From assembly GCA_964525365.1 (NCBI GenBank), contig CAZGGW010000015.1:1-18982 (forward strand): a DNA stretch of 18,982 bases, given 5' to 3'. This DNA is from CAZGGW01 sp964525365. Its GTDB lineage: Bacteria > Bacillota_I > Bacilli_A > RF39 > UBA660. Positions 1 to 6,856 of this stretch are shown here, in pieces (position 1 is the first letter of the stretch; each line of letters starts with the position of its first letter). The position numbers and the translations under genes were made by a program. Under the pieces are notes generated by a model, which saw only the letters and a program-made list of their open reading frames with translations, did no database searches and was not told the origin of the DNA.

Positions 1-53
1 GCACAAGACTGAAAATCTTGGTGTCGTTGGTTCGATTCCAACTGAAGCCACCA
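1..53 (+). tRNA. tRNA-Phe (GAA), 3' portion
   Basis: The window opens inside this tRNA. The anticodon arm (CAAGA stem, loop CTGAAAA, TCTTG stem) gives anticodon GAA. The T-arm is GTTGG, loop TTCGATT, CCAAC. The acceptor strand TGAAGCC is followed by discriminator A and an encoded CCA at 51-53. The 5' acceptor and D-arm lie outside the window, so the gene is partial here. Confidence 0.93.
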
Positions 54-68
54 GAATGATTGATAATT

Positions 69-97
69 TGAACTATTATGTAGTTCATTTTTATTTT
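69..97 (+). terminator. Rho-independent terminator after tRNA-Phe
   Basis: A perfect 7-bp stem, TGAACTA at 69-75 and TAGTTCA at 81-87, encloses a 5-base loop and is followed by T-rich sequence (88-97). It lies directly downstream of the tRNA-Phe CCA end and just before the promoter of the next gene. Confidence 0.7.
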
Positions 98-124
98 AAC
101 AATAAATTTTAGCCATTGTATAAT
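96..124 (+). promoter_or_regulatory. Vegetative promoter of the 152-604 gene
   Basis: The -35 element TTAACA (96-101), a 17-bp spacer and the -10 element TATAAT (119-124) match the sigma-A consensus at 11 of 12 positions. The predicted transcript start near 131 leaves a leader of about 20 nt containing the ribosome binding site. Confidence 0.75.
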
Positions 125-151
125 ATAAAGCTATATAGGAAGGAGACTATT

Positions 152-604
152 ATGCTAAAAGGAATTTATTATGTTTCTAGAACAGAGATTTTAAGGCTTG
201 ATTCAAAGAAATTTGATAAGGGATTACTTGATATTAATATGCCACATATTATTTTCTTAGAAAGGGTGGGTATAAATAAATATAAAGAGGTAATAACTGG
301 AACACCTATTTCTAAAGTAAGCAATAAAATTTTTAACAAAGTTAGTGATAAGTCAGTATTTATTATATCTGAACAAACATATATTCATAAATATAATCCG
401 AAGAAAGATTGTTCATATGTATCAATGTATAAAGATATTGATTTTGAAAAATATAAAAAAGAGTTTTTGGCTTGTATAGAAGTAGCAAAACAAGGGTTGT
501 TAATTCATAATGAATTAGTACGTTCTAAAAATATTATTTACAATAATGCGGTTGAAGAAGGAAAAACTTTAGTAAGAAAATTACAAGATTATAGAAAGCA
601 ATAA
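152..604 (+). CDS. Hypothetical cytosolic protein, 150 aa
   Basis: I do not recognise this protein. The start is placed at ATG 152 because AGGAAGGAG (138-146) sits just upstream; an in-frame ATG at 116 lies before the predicted transcript start and has no ribosome binding site. The product has no signal peptide or membrane segment and is rich in Lys, Ile and Tyr. Its N-terminal half looks beta-rich, and the last 60 residues look helical (from about FEKYKKEFLACIEV to the end). It is monocistronic, with its own strong promoter, between tRNA-Phe and a tRNA-Arg/tRNA-Pro pair. The length and Lys-rich helical tail would suit a small nucleic-acid- or protein-binding accessory factor, but nothing in the sequence decides this. 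Confidence 0.8.
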   Translation: MLKGIYYVSRTEILRLDSKKFDKGLLDINMPHIIFLERVGINKYKEVITGTPISKVSNKIFNKVSDKSVFIISEQTYIHKYNPKKDCSYVSMYKDIDFEKYKKEFLACIEVAKQGLLIHNELVRSKNIIYNNAVEEGKTLVRKLQDYRKQ

Positions 605-635
605 CTATTGAAAATATAATTTCGAATAAAAACTA

Positions 636-664
636 TTCACAAAACATGAAAAATGTGTTAAAAT
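636..664 (+). promoter_or_regulatory. Promoter of the tRNA-Arg/tRNA-Pro operon
   Basis: The -35 element TTCACA (636-641), a 17-bp spacer and the -10 element TAAAAT (659-664) each have one mismatch to consensus. A start near 671 would give a leader of about 60 nt to be processed before tRNA-Arg. Confidence 0.55.
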
Positions 665-730
665 ATTACATGTACTGAGAAATTAGTATAACTAAAACAA
701 ATTATTAAATCGTGTATTTAATGAGGAATT

Positions 731-807
731 GTGCCTATAGCTCAATTGGATAGAGCGTTTGACTACGGATCAAAAGGTTGGGGGTCCGACTCCTCTTAGG
801 CACGCCA
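731..807 (+). tRNA. tRNA-Arg (ACG), atypical T-loop
   Basis: The acceptor GTGCCTA (731-737) pairs with TAGGCAC (797-803), followed by discriminator G and CCA (805-807). The anticodon loop is CTACGGA, with ACG at 765-767. The T-arm is GGGGG (780-784), loop TCCGACT (785-791), CCTCT (792-796). The loop therefore has C at position 55, where almost all elongator tRNAs have T (pseudouridine), and the stem contains two G-U pairs. An ACG anticodon is normally edited to ICG by TadA to read CGU, CGC and CGA. Only one base separates its CCA from tRNA-Pro. Confidence 0.93.
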
Positions 808-808
808 T

Positions 809-885
809 CGGGAAGTGGCTCAACTTGGTAGAGCATTTGGTTTGGGACCAAGGGGTTGCAGGTTCAAATCCTGTCTTCCCGACCA
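809..885 (+). tRNA. tRNA-Pro (TGG)
   Basis: The acceptor CGGGAAG (809-815) pairs with CTTCCCG (875-881), followed by discriminator A and an encoded CCA (883-885). The anticodon loop is TTTGGGA, giving anticodon TGG. The T-loop TTCAAAT is normal. It lies one base after tRNA-Arg, so the two are surely co-transcribed and separated by processing. Confidence 0.96.
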
Positions 886-895
886 GTTTGTTTTT

Positions 896-921
896 AAAGT
901 CTGTTTATCAGACTTTTTTTT
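896..921 (+). terminator. Rho-independent terminator of the tRNA operon
   Basis: An 8-bp perfect stem, AAAGTCTG (896-903) with CAGACTTT (909-916), encloses a 5-base loop and runs into an uninterrupted T tract ending at 921. It lies 10 bp after the tRNA-Pro CCA. Confidence 0.85.
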
Positions 922-922
922 G

Positions 923-951
923 TTTAAAAAAAATCAAATATTGTGTATAAT
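923..951 (+). promoter_or_regulatory. Promoter of the nucleoside phosphorylase gene
   Basis: A perfect -10 element TATAAT (946-951) lies 17 bp after a weak -35 element TTTAAA (923-928). A second TATAAT at 957-962 is too close to the ribosome binding site to be useful. The promoter begins immediately after the tRNA terminator. Confidence 0.5.
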
Positions 952-974
952 GATATTATAATAGCGGAGGAAAT

Positions 975-2249
975 ATGGATATAAAATATATAATTGAGAA
1001 AAAAAGAAATAATAAGGTTCTTTCTAAAGAGGAAATAAACTTTGTAATAAAAAATTATGTAAATAAAAGAATAAATGATGAAGATATGGGTGAATTATTG
1101 CTGCTGATATGTGAAAAATCGCTTTCTTTTAAGGAAACCTTATACATGACCGAAGCTATGATTAAAAGTGGTGAAGTGATTGATTTTTATGGCATCGAAA
1201 AGCCATTGGTAGATAAACATTCAACTGGTGGTATTGGAGATAAAGTATCATTAATTGCATTACCAATAGTGGCTTCTTTAGGAGTATGTGTTGCGAAAAT
1301 GAGTGGTAAAGGTTTGGGTTATACGGGAGGAACAATTGATAAACTTGAAAGTATTAAAAATTTTCGTACTAATCTTTCAAAAGCAGAATTTATGACTCAA
1401 GTAAAGGATATTAATGTTGCCCTTATAAGTCAAAGTGATAACATTGCGGTAGCGGATAAAAAAATATATGCTCTTCGAGATCAAATTGGTGCGGTAGAGT
1501 CAATTCCTTTAATCGCAAGTTCAATTATGAGTAAAAAAATCGCAAGTGGAGCAAAAAATATAGTTATTGATATGAAAGTTGGAGAAGGCGCTTTAATAAA
1601 GAACATGAAGGATGCTTCTACTTTAGCTAAAACAATGAAAAAAATAGGAAATAAATATAAAAAGCATGTAACTGTTGTAATGACTGACATGAATACTCCT
1701 TTGGGGTATGCAATTGGAAATACGCTTGAAGTAAAAGAGGCAATTGATTTTTTTGAAGGAAAATATGAAGCGAGATTATTTGAAGTAGTAGAAACCATAT
1801 GCACCTATATGTTACATATTTCATTAAAAATTAGTCTTAGAAAATGTAAAAAGATGTATAAAAAGTCATTGGATACGGGTATTGCTAAAAATAAGTTTTA
1901 TGATTGGATTAAAGCACAAAATGGAGATATTAGTTCATTACAAGAAAAAGCGTTAAAAATGGAAATAAAATCAAATAAAAATGGTTATATTAATAGTGTG
2001 GATGCTTTGAATTTAGGAAAACTTGCTTGTTCTTTAGGCGCGGGCAGAGTAAAAAAAGAAGATAATATAAATCATGCGGTTGGAATTGTTCTTAATAAAA
2101 CTTTAGGAGATAAAGTAAATGAAAATGAAACACTCGCTACAATATATTATGAATATGAAATAGTAGATATGGATGAAACATTAATTAAATCATTTGAAAT
2201 AACTTCTGAAGTTCCTAAAAAAGAAAAAGTAATCTTAAAAATAATATAA
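975..2249 (+). CDS. pdp: Pyrimidine-nucleoside phosphorylase (thymidine phosphorylase family)
   Basis: This enzyme reversibly phosphorolyses pyrimidine (deoxy)nucleosides to free base and (deoxy)ribose-1-phosphate in cytosolic salvage. The family signature KHSTGGIGDK is at residues 81-90. The base-contacting residues expected in this family are present: R168, S183 (IASSIMSKK) and K187. The Gly-rich segment GKGLGYTGGTIDKLE is at 111-125, and a C-terminal barrel-sandwich region with SLGAGRVKKEDNI follows. Length (424 aa) is close to the usual 430-435. ATG 975 follows GGAGG at 966-970. Two conserved segments deviate: GLGHTGGT reads GLGYTGGT (Y116), and the usual small residue in VG(S/A)GA is E204. 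A Pdp-type enzyme using both uridine and thymidine is likelier than a strict DeoA in low-GC Gram-positives, but I cannot prove substrate choice. Confidence 0.92.
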   Translation: MDIKYIIEKKRNNKVLSKEEINFVIKNYVNKRINDEDMGELLLLICEKSLSFKETLYMTEAMIKSGEVIDFYGIEKPLVDKHSTGGIGDKVSLIALPIVASLGVCVAKMSGKGLGYTGGTIDKLESIKNFRTNLSKAEFMTQVKDINVALISQSDNIAVADKKIYALRDQIGAVESIPLIASSIMSKKIASGAKNIVIDMKVGEGALIKNMKDASTLAKTMKKIGNKYKKHVTVVMTDMNTPLGYAIGNTLEVKEAIDFFEGKYEARLFEVVETICTYMLHISLKISLRKCKKMYKKSLDTGIAKNKFYDWIKAQNGDISSLQEKALKMEIKSNKNGYINSVDALNLGKLACSLGAGRVKKEDNINHAVGIVLNKTLGDKVNENETLATIYYEYEIVDMDETLIKSFEITSEVPKKEKVILKII

Positions 2250-2262
2250 GGAAAGTGATAAT

Positions 2263-3015
2263 ATTAAAAAGAAAAATATTTATATTGTAATAAGTGTAGT
2301 ACTTTTCTTTTTTTCTATGTCTAAAATTATTGCCATTACAAATATTAGTGTAGAAGGAAATAGCATTATTCCTTATTTTGATAAAAAAACGAGCAAATAT
2401 AATTTATTTTTTGATTATGTACAAGAAGAAATTTATATTGATGTAACAAAGGAAAAAACAGATGATTATGTGGAAGGTATTGGGAAAATAAAATTAAATG
2501 TTGGAATAAATAATTTGCAGATAAAAGTTATTAAAAAAAATGAAACAAATGAAACATACAAATTAGTTGTACATAATGGAGAGATAGTAGAAGAAAAAAC
2601 GCCTTATTTAGAAGTACTTGAAATAGAAAATTATTTTTTGGATTTTAAAAAAGATGCTTTTTCATATACCTTGAATATAAAAGATGCAGATGAACTCAAT
2701 ATTAAATTTATTCCTACAAATGAGGAATCTGTTGTAAAGGTTAATGGCAATAGTAATTTAAAAGAAGGGAATAACCAAATAAGTGTTGAGGTAAAATTAA
2801 ATGATGAGGTAGTTACTTATTTAATAAATGTTAATAAATTAAAAACTGTTTTTGAAGAAACAGAGATAAAAGAAGTGGGAATATTTAATAAAACTGAACT
2901 TACAAAAAAAGAAAAGATAGTAGTAATTATTTCCATCTCTTCTCTTTGCTTAACGTTGATTATATTTATATTTTATTTGTTCTTTATTGTTAATAAAACC
3001 AAAAACTCAATTTAG
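2263..3015 (+). CDS. Secreted membrane-anchored protein with two cadherin-like beta-sandwich repeats; probable ATT start
   Basis: The first in-frame ATG (2317) would truncate the signal peptide. Extending to ATT 2263, behind AAGGAAAGTGA (2248-2258), adds 18 codons with several Lys followed by a hydrophobic run ending at FFFSM, a complete signal peptide. The resulting protein is 250 aa. Two repeats of the cadherin-like beta-sandwich type follow, roughly residues 35-110 (ISVEGN..., VGINNLQIKV..., YKLVVHNG) and 115-190 (LEVLEIENYFLDF..., KEGNNQISVEV..., YLINVNK). A single transmembrane helix lies near residues 220-243, with a short basic tail. Such repeats usually sit in surface proteins of Bacillota. 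It starts 13 bp after the phosphorylase gene and may be co-transcribed with it. It overlaps the convergent VanY-like gene by 9 bp. Function unknown. Confidence 0.8.
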   Translation: MKKKNIYIVISVVLFFFSMSKIIAITNISVEGNSIIPYFDKKTSKYNLFFDYVQEEIYIDVTKEKTDDYVEGIGKIKLNVGINNLQIKVIKKNETNETYKLVVHNGEIVEEKTPYLEVLEIENYFLDFKKDAFSYTLNIKDADELNIKFIPTNEESVVKVNGNSNLKEGNNQISVEVKLNDEVVTYLINVNKLKTVFEETEIKEVGIFNKTELTKKEKIVVIISISSLCLTLIIFIFYLFFIVNKTKNSI

Positions 3016-4107
3016 TACATATTTTACATAATATTCTTCAAAAGTGATCTTTTCATTATGAATTGTAGTTGCGGGCTCAATTCCAACATACCTATAATGC
3101 CATGGTTCAAATAAATAGCCTGTAATATTTTCTTTACCTTCGGGATATCTTAAAAAGAATCCATATTTATATGAATTATTTATTAACCATTCATATTCCT
3201 TTGTTTTTTCAAATTTTGCGCTTCTAGATCCAACATTTATATCTAAAGCATATCCGGTTTGATGTTCTGAATAACCAGGTCTTGCAGAATATGTATCTGC
3301 TTCATTTTTCCCATCTCTTTTAACGTACTTGTTATATAAAGAACTTTGATATGAGTAACTTCTATATGAAGAAATATTTTTTAGTTCAATCCCATCTTTT
3401 TTTGCTGAATTAACCATGTCTTTGAAATGCCCGTATGCTTCTTTGTTTAAATATTTTCCTTTTACTGAATGATCAGTAGACATTTCTACAATATTGCTTC
3501 CTTTGTAGTCAGAAGGTAAATAGTTATATTTATTTACAATCATAAGTTTTTCTTTATTAATATCTGTTTCTTTGGTATTTGCGTAAAAAGAATAATCTAG
3601 TCCAATATTAACATTCATAATGATAGTGGATAGTGAATAATTTGAGTTTTTTTCTAAGTATTTTTCATATCTTTCGATATTCTCATATAAAAAAAACTTT
3701 TCTTTTAAATATTTAATTATATTCTCATTTCTTTTATTATTTATTATATATTCTACATCATCTAATTTAGTATATTTAATTATTTCATTAATTTCAGTTG
3801 CAGAATATCCAAGATCAAGTAATTTATTAACTATTTCTCCGTATTCATCTTTTTCTATGTAATCTAACAGAAGATATTCAGAGATATAATTTGTATTAAC
3901 ACTATTATCTTCTATTAATTTTTCCAATGTTTTTGAATATGACAACACTTCCGCTTGAATGTTATTTTCGGTTATGAAATTAATTGATTTATCATTATAT
4001 CCCAAACCAGAAAAATCAGTTTTATCCTTATTGTAATAATCAATATAAAAATAAGCAAACGCCCCAATAACTAAAATACAAAGTATAAGCATTAATAATT
4101 TTTTCAT
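3007..4107 (-). CDS. VanY-type D-alanyl-D-alanine carboxypeptidase (M15B), membrane anchored
   Basis: This is a zinc peptidase expected to remove the terminal D-Ala from peptidoglycan stem peptides outside the membrane. Residues 4-22 form an N-terminal membrane anchor. The C-terminal third carries the VanY fold: SSYRS with R249, SEHQTGYALDI with zinc ligands H282 and D289, and EPWHYRYVG with catalytic E334 and zinc ligand H337. Between anchor and enzyme lie about 200 residues of mostly helical, charged sequence, longer than in minimal VanY/DacB proteins and probably a spacer or wall-binding region. ATG at 4107 is preceded (minus strand) by AAGGATG and a TATAAT at 4133-4128. It is transcribed away from spoVS and runs into the convergent cadherin-like gene. 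No resistance genes (vanA/H/X-like) are nearby, so housekeeping wall trimming is the simplest role. Confidence 0.9.
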   Translation of the reverse strand: MKKLLMLILCILVIGAFAYFYIDYYNKDKTDFSGLGYNDKSINFITENNIQAEVLSYSKTLEKLIEDNSVNTNYISEYLLLDYIEKDEYGEIVNKLLDLGYSATEINEIIKYTKLDDVEYIINNKRNENIIKYLKEKFFLYENIERYEKYLEKNSNYSLSTIIMNVNIGLDYSFYANTKETDINKEKLMIVNKYNYLPSDYKGSNIVEMSTDHSVKGKYLNKEAYGHFKDMVNSAKKDGIELKNISSYRSYSYQSSLYNKYVKRDGKNEADTYSARPGYSEHQTGYALDINVGSRSAKFEKTKEYEWLINNSYKYGFFLRYPEGKENITGYLFEPWHYRYVGIEPATTIHNEKITFEEYYVKYVLN

Positions 4108-4142
4108 ATATTTTCATCCTTAAAAATATTATATCATAAAGT

Positions 4143-4180
4143 AATTATAAATATGAATAAAAGTAATCATATTTATAATT
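4143..4180. repeat. 14-bp perfect inverted repeat between divergent genes
   Basis: AATTATAAATATGA (4143-4156) is repeated as its exact reverse complement TCATATTTATAATT (4167-4180), with a 10-bp spacer. Arm centres are 24 bp apart, and each arm contains a TATAAT facing outward (plus strand 4174-4179, minus strand 4149-4144). It sits in the promoter region shared by the VanY-like gene and spoVS. It could be an operator for a dimeric regulator or a symmetrical divergent promoter. Confidence 0.75.
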
Positions 4181-4213
4181 CTAAATCCATATAAATAAAA
4201 CATAGGAGGATTT

Positions 4214-4477
4214 ATGGAAATAATAAAAGTATCTAGTAAAAGTATTCCAAAAAAAGTTGCGGGTGCTGTTGCGAATTTATTCAGGTCAGAAGAAAGTGTG
4301 GTAGAAATGCAGGCAGTAGGAGCAGGAGCATTAAATCAAGCAATTAAATCAATAGCTATCGCAAGGGGTTTCGTGGCACCTTTAGGCAAGAATCTAATAT
4401 GTACTCCAGCATTTTCTGATATTAATATCAACGGAGAAGAAAAGACTGCGATTAAATTAATTATTGAGACAAAATAA
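4214..4477 (+). CDS. spoVS: Stage V sporulation protein S (SpoVS)
   Basis: This is an 87-residue Alba-like protein closely matching the SpoVS family along its whole length: KVSSKSIPKKVAGAVANLFR near the start, QAVGAGALNQAIKSIAIARG in the middle, and a C-terminal strand ending AIKLIIETK. In Bacillus subtilis SpoVS affects septation and late spore development, but the family is also found in organisms that do not sporulate, where it probably acts as a small nucleic-acid-binding protein. ATG 4214 follows AGGAGG (4204-4209). It is followed by a weak terminator and the topA promoter, so it is probably monocistronic. Its presence alone does not establish sporulation. Confidence 0.95.
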   Translation: MEIIKVSSKSIPKKVAGAVANLFRSEESVVEMQAVGAGALNQAIKSIAIARGFVAPLGKNLICTPAFSDININGEEKTAIKLIIETK

Positions 4478-4492
4478 TATAATATATAATGT

Positions 4493-4519
4493 AAAAAGCA
4501 AATATTAATTTGTTTTTTT
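4493..4519 (+). terminator. Candidate terminator after spoVS
   Basis: AAAAAGCAAAT (4493-4503) and ATTTGTTTTTT (4508-4518) can form an 11-bp stem with one G-U pair and a 4-base loop; the right arm is itself T-rich. The stem is mostly A-U and therefore weak. Confidence 0.45.
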
Positions 4520-4520
4520 C

Positions 4521-4549
4521 TTGACATTTTTCTTTGATAAGTGAATAAT
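4521..4549 (+). promoter_or_regulatory. Promoter of topA
   Basis: A perfect -35 element TTGACA (4521-4526), a 17-bp spacer and the -10 element AATAAT (4544-4549) give 11 of 12 consensus matches. The predicted start near 4556 leaves a leader just long enough for the GAGGAGG ribosome binding site. Confidence 0.75.
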
Positions 4550-4569
4550 TATGTTATTGAGGAGGCATG

Positions 4570-6591
4570 ATGGCAAAAAATTTAGTAATAGTTGAATCAC
4601 CAAGTAAAAGTAAAACCATAGAAAAATATTTAGGAAAAGATTACAAGGTTGTATCAAGTAAAGGACACATTCGCGATTTAGCAACAAGTGGTGAATATGG
4701 TTTTGGAGTAGAATTAGAAAATCATTTTAAACCAACTTACAAAATAGTAAAAGGTAAAACCAAATTGGTGAATGAATTAAAAAAGCAATCTGCCGGAAAA
4801 TATGTTATTTTAGCAACCGACCCTGATAGAGAAGGAGAAGCTATTAGTTGGCATTTAAAAGATGCTTTAAAATTAAAAAAAGATACTTATGGTAGAGTTG
4901 TATTTAATGAAATAACTGAACACGCAATAAAAGAATCTTTCGATAAACCAAGAGATATAGACATGAACTTAGTTCATTCTCAAGAAGCTAGAAGAATACT
5001 GGATAGAATTATTGGCTTTAGATTAAGTAAACTTATGAGAAGTAAAACAAGTGGTAAGTCTGCTGGGCGTGTACAGAGTGTTGCATTAAAATTAATTGTA
5101 GATAGAGAAAAAGAAATAAACGAATTTAAAGAAGAGGAATACTGGGAAATTGATGCCATATTTAATGATTTTAGTGCAAAATTAGAAAAATATAAAAATA
5201 AAGAATTAGAAATAAAAAATGAAGTTCAAGCTAACGAAATCTTAAATGTTCTTTCTAATGCGTTTGAAATAGAAGATATAAATTCATTAGAAAAAAACAA
5301 AAAAAGTAAATATCCATTTACAACTAGTACGTTAACACAGATGGCATCTAATAGACTTGGATATACTGCTTCAAAAACCATGAGGATAGCACAAAAATTA
5401 TATGAAGGTGTTGATATAGGTACTGAGACCGTTGGTTTGATTTCGTACATGAGAACAGATTCAATTAGACTTTCAGATCAATTCATAAAAGAAACTTATG
5501 GATATATCGCTGCTAATTATGGAAAAGAATATATAGGTTATCCTAAAAAAGCAAAGAAAAATGCGAATGTTCAAGATGCCCATGAAGCAATAAGACCTAC
5601 AAGTATTAACAGAATTCCAAGTAAGATGAAACAATACTTAACGCCAGAAGAATACAAAATATATAATCTAATCTATGTAAGAGCACTTTGTTCATTAATG
5701 AGTGATGCTAAAGTTATGGCTACTACTGTAATATTAAATAATAATGATTATAAGTTTAAAGCAACTGGTCAAGTATACATATTTGATGGATATTTAAAAT
5801 TGTATAATCAATATGAAGATACTGAGGATAAAATATTACCGGATTTAAAAAATTATAAATCGAAGGTACTTGTATCAAAAGAAATAAAGAAATCACAGCA
5901 TTTTACTTCTCCGCCTGCGAGATACAATGAAGGAAGTTTAATAAAAATGTTAGAAAAATTAGGTATTGGAAGACCAAGTACTTACGCTAAAATTATTGAT
6001 ATATTGAAAGAAAGAGTATACATAATTATCGAAAATAAAAAATTTATACCTACAGAAGTTGGTACAACTGTTAGTGATAAACTACAGGAATTTTTTAGCG
6101 AAATTATAAATGTAACATATACAAAAGAAATGGAAGAAGACTTAGATAAAATCGCAGATGGTAAAGAAGTCTGGTATAAATTACTTGAAAGATTTTATAA
6201 AGATTTTGATCCGCTTGTAAATAGTGCAAATAAAAATATGGAAAAAGAAGAACCGGAAGAAACAGGAGAAAAATGTCCTCAATGTGGTAAGGATCTTGTT
6301 ATTAGGCATGGTAAGTATGGTGAATTTGTTGCTTGTAGTGGGTTTCCAGGATGTAAATACATAAAAAAAGAAGAACATGAGATAAAAGAAATATGCGATT
6401 GTCCAGAATGTAATGGTAAAATAGTGGAAAAAAGAACAAGAAGAGGTAAAATATTTTATGGATGTTCTAACTACCCTAAATGTAAATATGCTTTATGGGA
6501 TAAACCTACCGGAGAAAAGTGTGATAAATGCGGTAAACTTTTAGTTGAAAAGAAAGAAGAAGTATTTTGTCCAAATTGTAAAGAAAAGTAA
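4570..6591 (+). CDS. topA: DNA topoisomerase I (type IA)
   Basis: This enzyme relaxes negative supercoils by single-strand passage. In order: a TOPRIM domain (LVIVESPSKSKTIEKYLG at the N terminus, then ATDPDREGEA with acidic Mg2+ ligands), RRILDRIIGFRLS, GRVQSVALKLIVDREKEI, the catalytic tyrosine in LISYMRTDS (Y293), and the GIGRPSTYA segment. Three C-terminal four-cysteine zinc ribbons follow from about residue 568: CPQC...CSGFPGC, CPEC...CSNYPKC, and CDKC...CPNC. The length of 673 aa is normal for Bacillota TopA. The start is ATG 4570 rather than the adjacent ATG 4567: GAGGAGG ends at 4565, leaving only one base before 4567, and MAKNLVIVES is the typical family N terminus. Monocistronic, with its own strong promoter. 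Confidence 0.97.
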   Translation: MAKNLVIVESPSKSKTIEKYLGKDYKVVSSKGHIRDLATSGEYGFGVELENHFKPTYKIVKGKTKLVNELKKQSAGKYVILATDPDREGEAISWHLKDALKLKKDTYGRVVFNEITEHAIKESFDKPRDIDMNLVHSQEARRILDRIIGFRLSKLMRSKTSGKSAGRVQSVALKLIVDREKEINEFKEEEYWEIDAIFNDFSAKLEKYKNKELEIKNEVQANEILNVLSNAFEIEDINSLEKNKKSKYPFTTSTLTQMASNRLGYTASKTMRIAQKLYEGVDIGTETVGLISYMRTDSIRLSDQFIKETYGYIAANYGKEYIGYPKKAKKNANVQDAHEAIRPTSINRIPSKMKQYLTPEEYKIYNLIYVRALCSLMSDAKVMATTVILNNNDYKFKATGQVYIFDGYLKLYNQYEDTEDKILPDLKNYKSKVLVSKEIKKSQHFTSPPARYNEGSLIKMLEKLGIGRPSTYAKIIDILKERVYIIIENKKFIPTEVGTTVSDKLQEFFSEIINVTYTKEMEEDLDKIADGKEVWYKLLERFYKDFDPLVNSANKNMEKEEPEETGEKCPQCGKDLVIRHGKYGEFVACSGFPGCKYIKKEEHEIKEICDCPECNGKIVEKRTRRGKIFYGCSNYPKCKYALWDKPTGEKCDKCGKLLVEKKEEVFCPNCKEK

Positions 6592-6606
6592 ATAGTAAAT
6601 AAAATA

Positions 6607-6635
6607 TTTACAAAAAGAATAAAAAAATGTATAAT
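6607..6635 (+). promoter_or_regulatory. Promoter of the valS leader
   Basis: The -35 element TTTACA (6607-6612), a 17-bp spacer and a perfect -10 element TATAAT (6630-6635) are present. A start near 6642 places the whole T-box leader within the transcript. Confidence 0.75.
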
Positions 6636-6641
6636 TTATAC

Positions 6642-6842
6642 ATAAAACGTTGAGGAAAAGAAGTAAAACTATAAACTTATTTAAGAGAATTAGTGTTTGG
6701 TGAAAACTAATATAAGAATAGTTTGAAGTAGTTTCTGAGTGATAATTTCCGCATAGTTGCGTTAAAAACTAGAGATAACAAATGTTATAAATTAAGGTGG
6801 TACCACGGGTTTATTCGTCCTTAAGTTATAGCATTTTTTTTG
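6642..6842 (+). promoter_or_regulatory. T-box riboswitch, valine (GUA specifier), upstream of valS
   Basis: The leader shows canonical T-box elements in order: the AGAGA bulge motif (6684-6688), an apical GGTGAAA loop closed by TTAGT/ACTAA (6690-6710), a specifier segment GAAGTAG with valine codon GTA at 6728-6730, then CTGAGTG. The T-box core AAGGTGGTACCACG is at 6794-6807. TGGT (6798-6801) can pair with the 3' ACCA of uncharged tRNA-Val. Binding would stabilise the antiterminator (AAGG with the CCTT near 6819) over the terminator (6780-6841), so valS is read through when charged tRNA-Val is scarce. Confidence 0.92.
6780..6841 (+). terminator. T-box-controlled intrinsic terminator
   Basis: The arm at 6780-6797 pairs with the arm at 6819-6836 over about 18 bp with one mismatch and one G-U pair, enclosing most of the T-box core, and runs into eight T residues (6834-6841). 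It is mutually exclusive with the antiterminator. Confidence 0.8.
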
Positions 6843-6856
6843 AAAGGAACAAAAAC

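Noticed and set aside
759..950. Small open frame over the tRNA pair
   Set aside because: It is formed by tRNA-Arg, tRNA-Pro and the terminator; structural RNA explains the sequence.
6595..6611. GTAAATA/TATTTAC inverted repeat just after topA as a terminator
   Set aside because: A 7-bp A/T stem with a 3-base loop and no following T tract; it overlaps the -35 of the valS promoter and may be chance.
6797..6856. GTG 6797 as the valS start
   Set aside because: It lies within the T-box core and terminator; GAAAGGA before ATG 6857 and the family N terminus support 6857.
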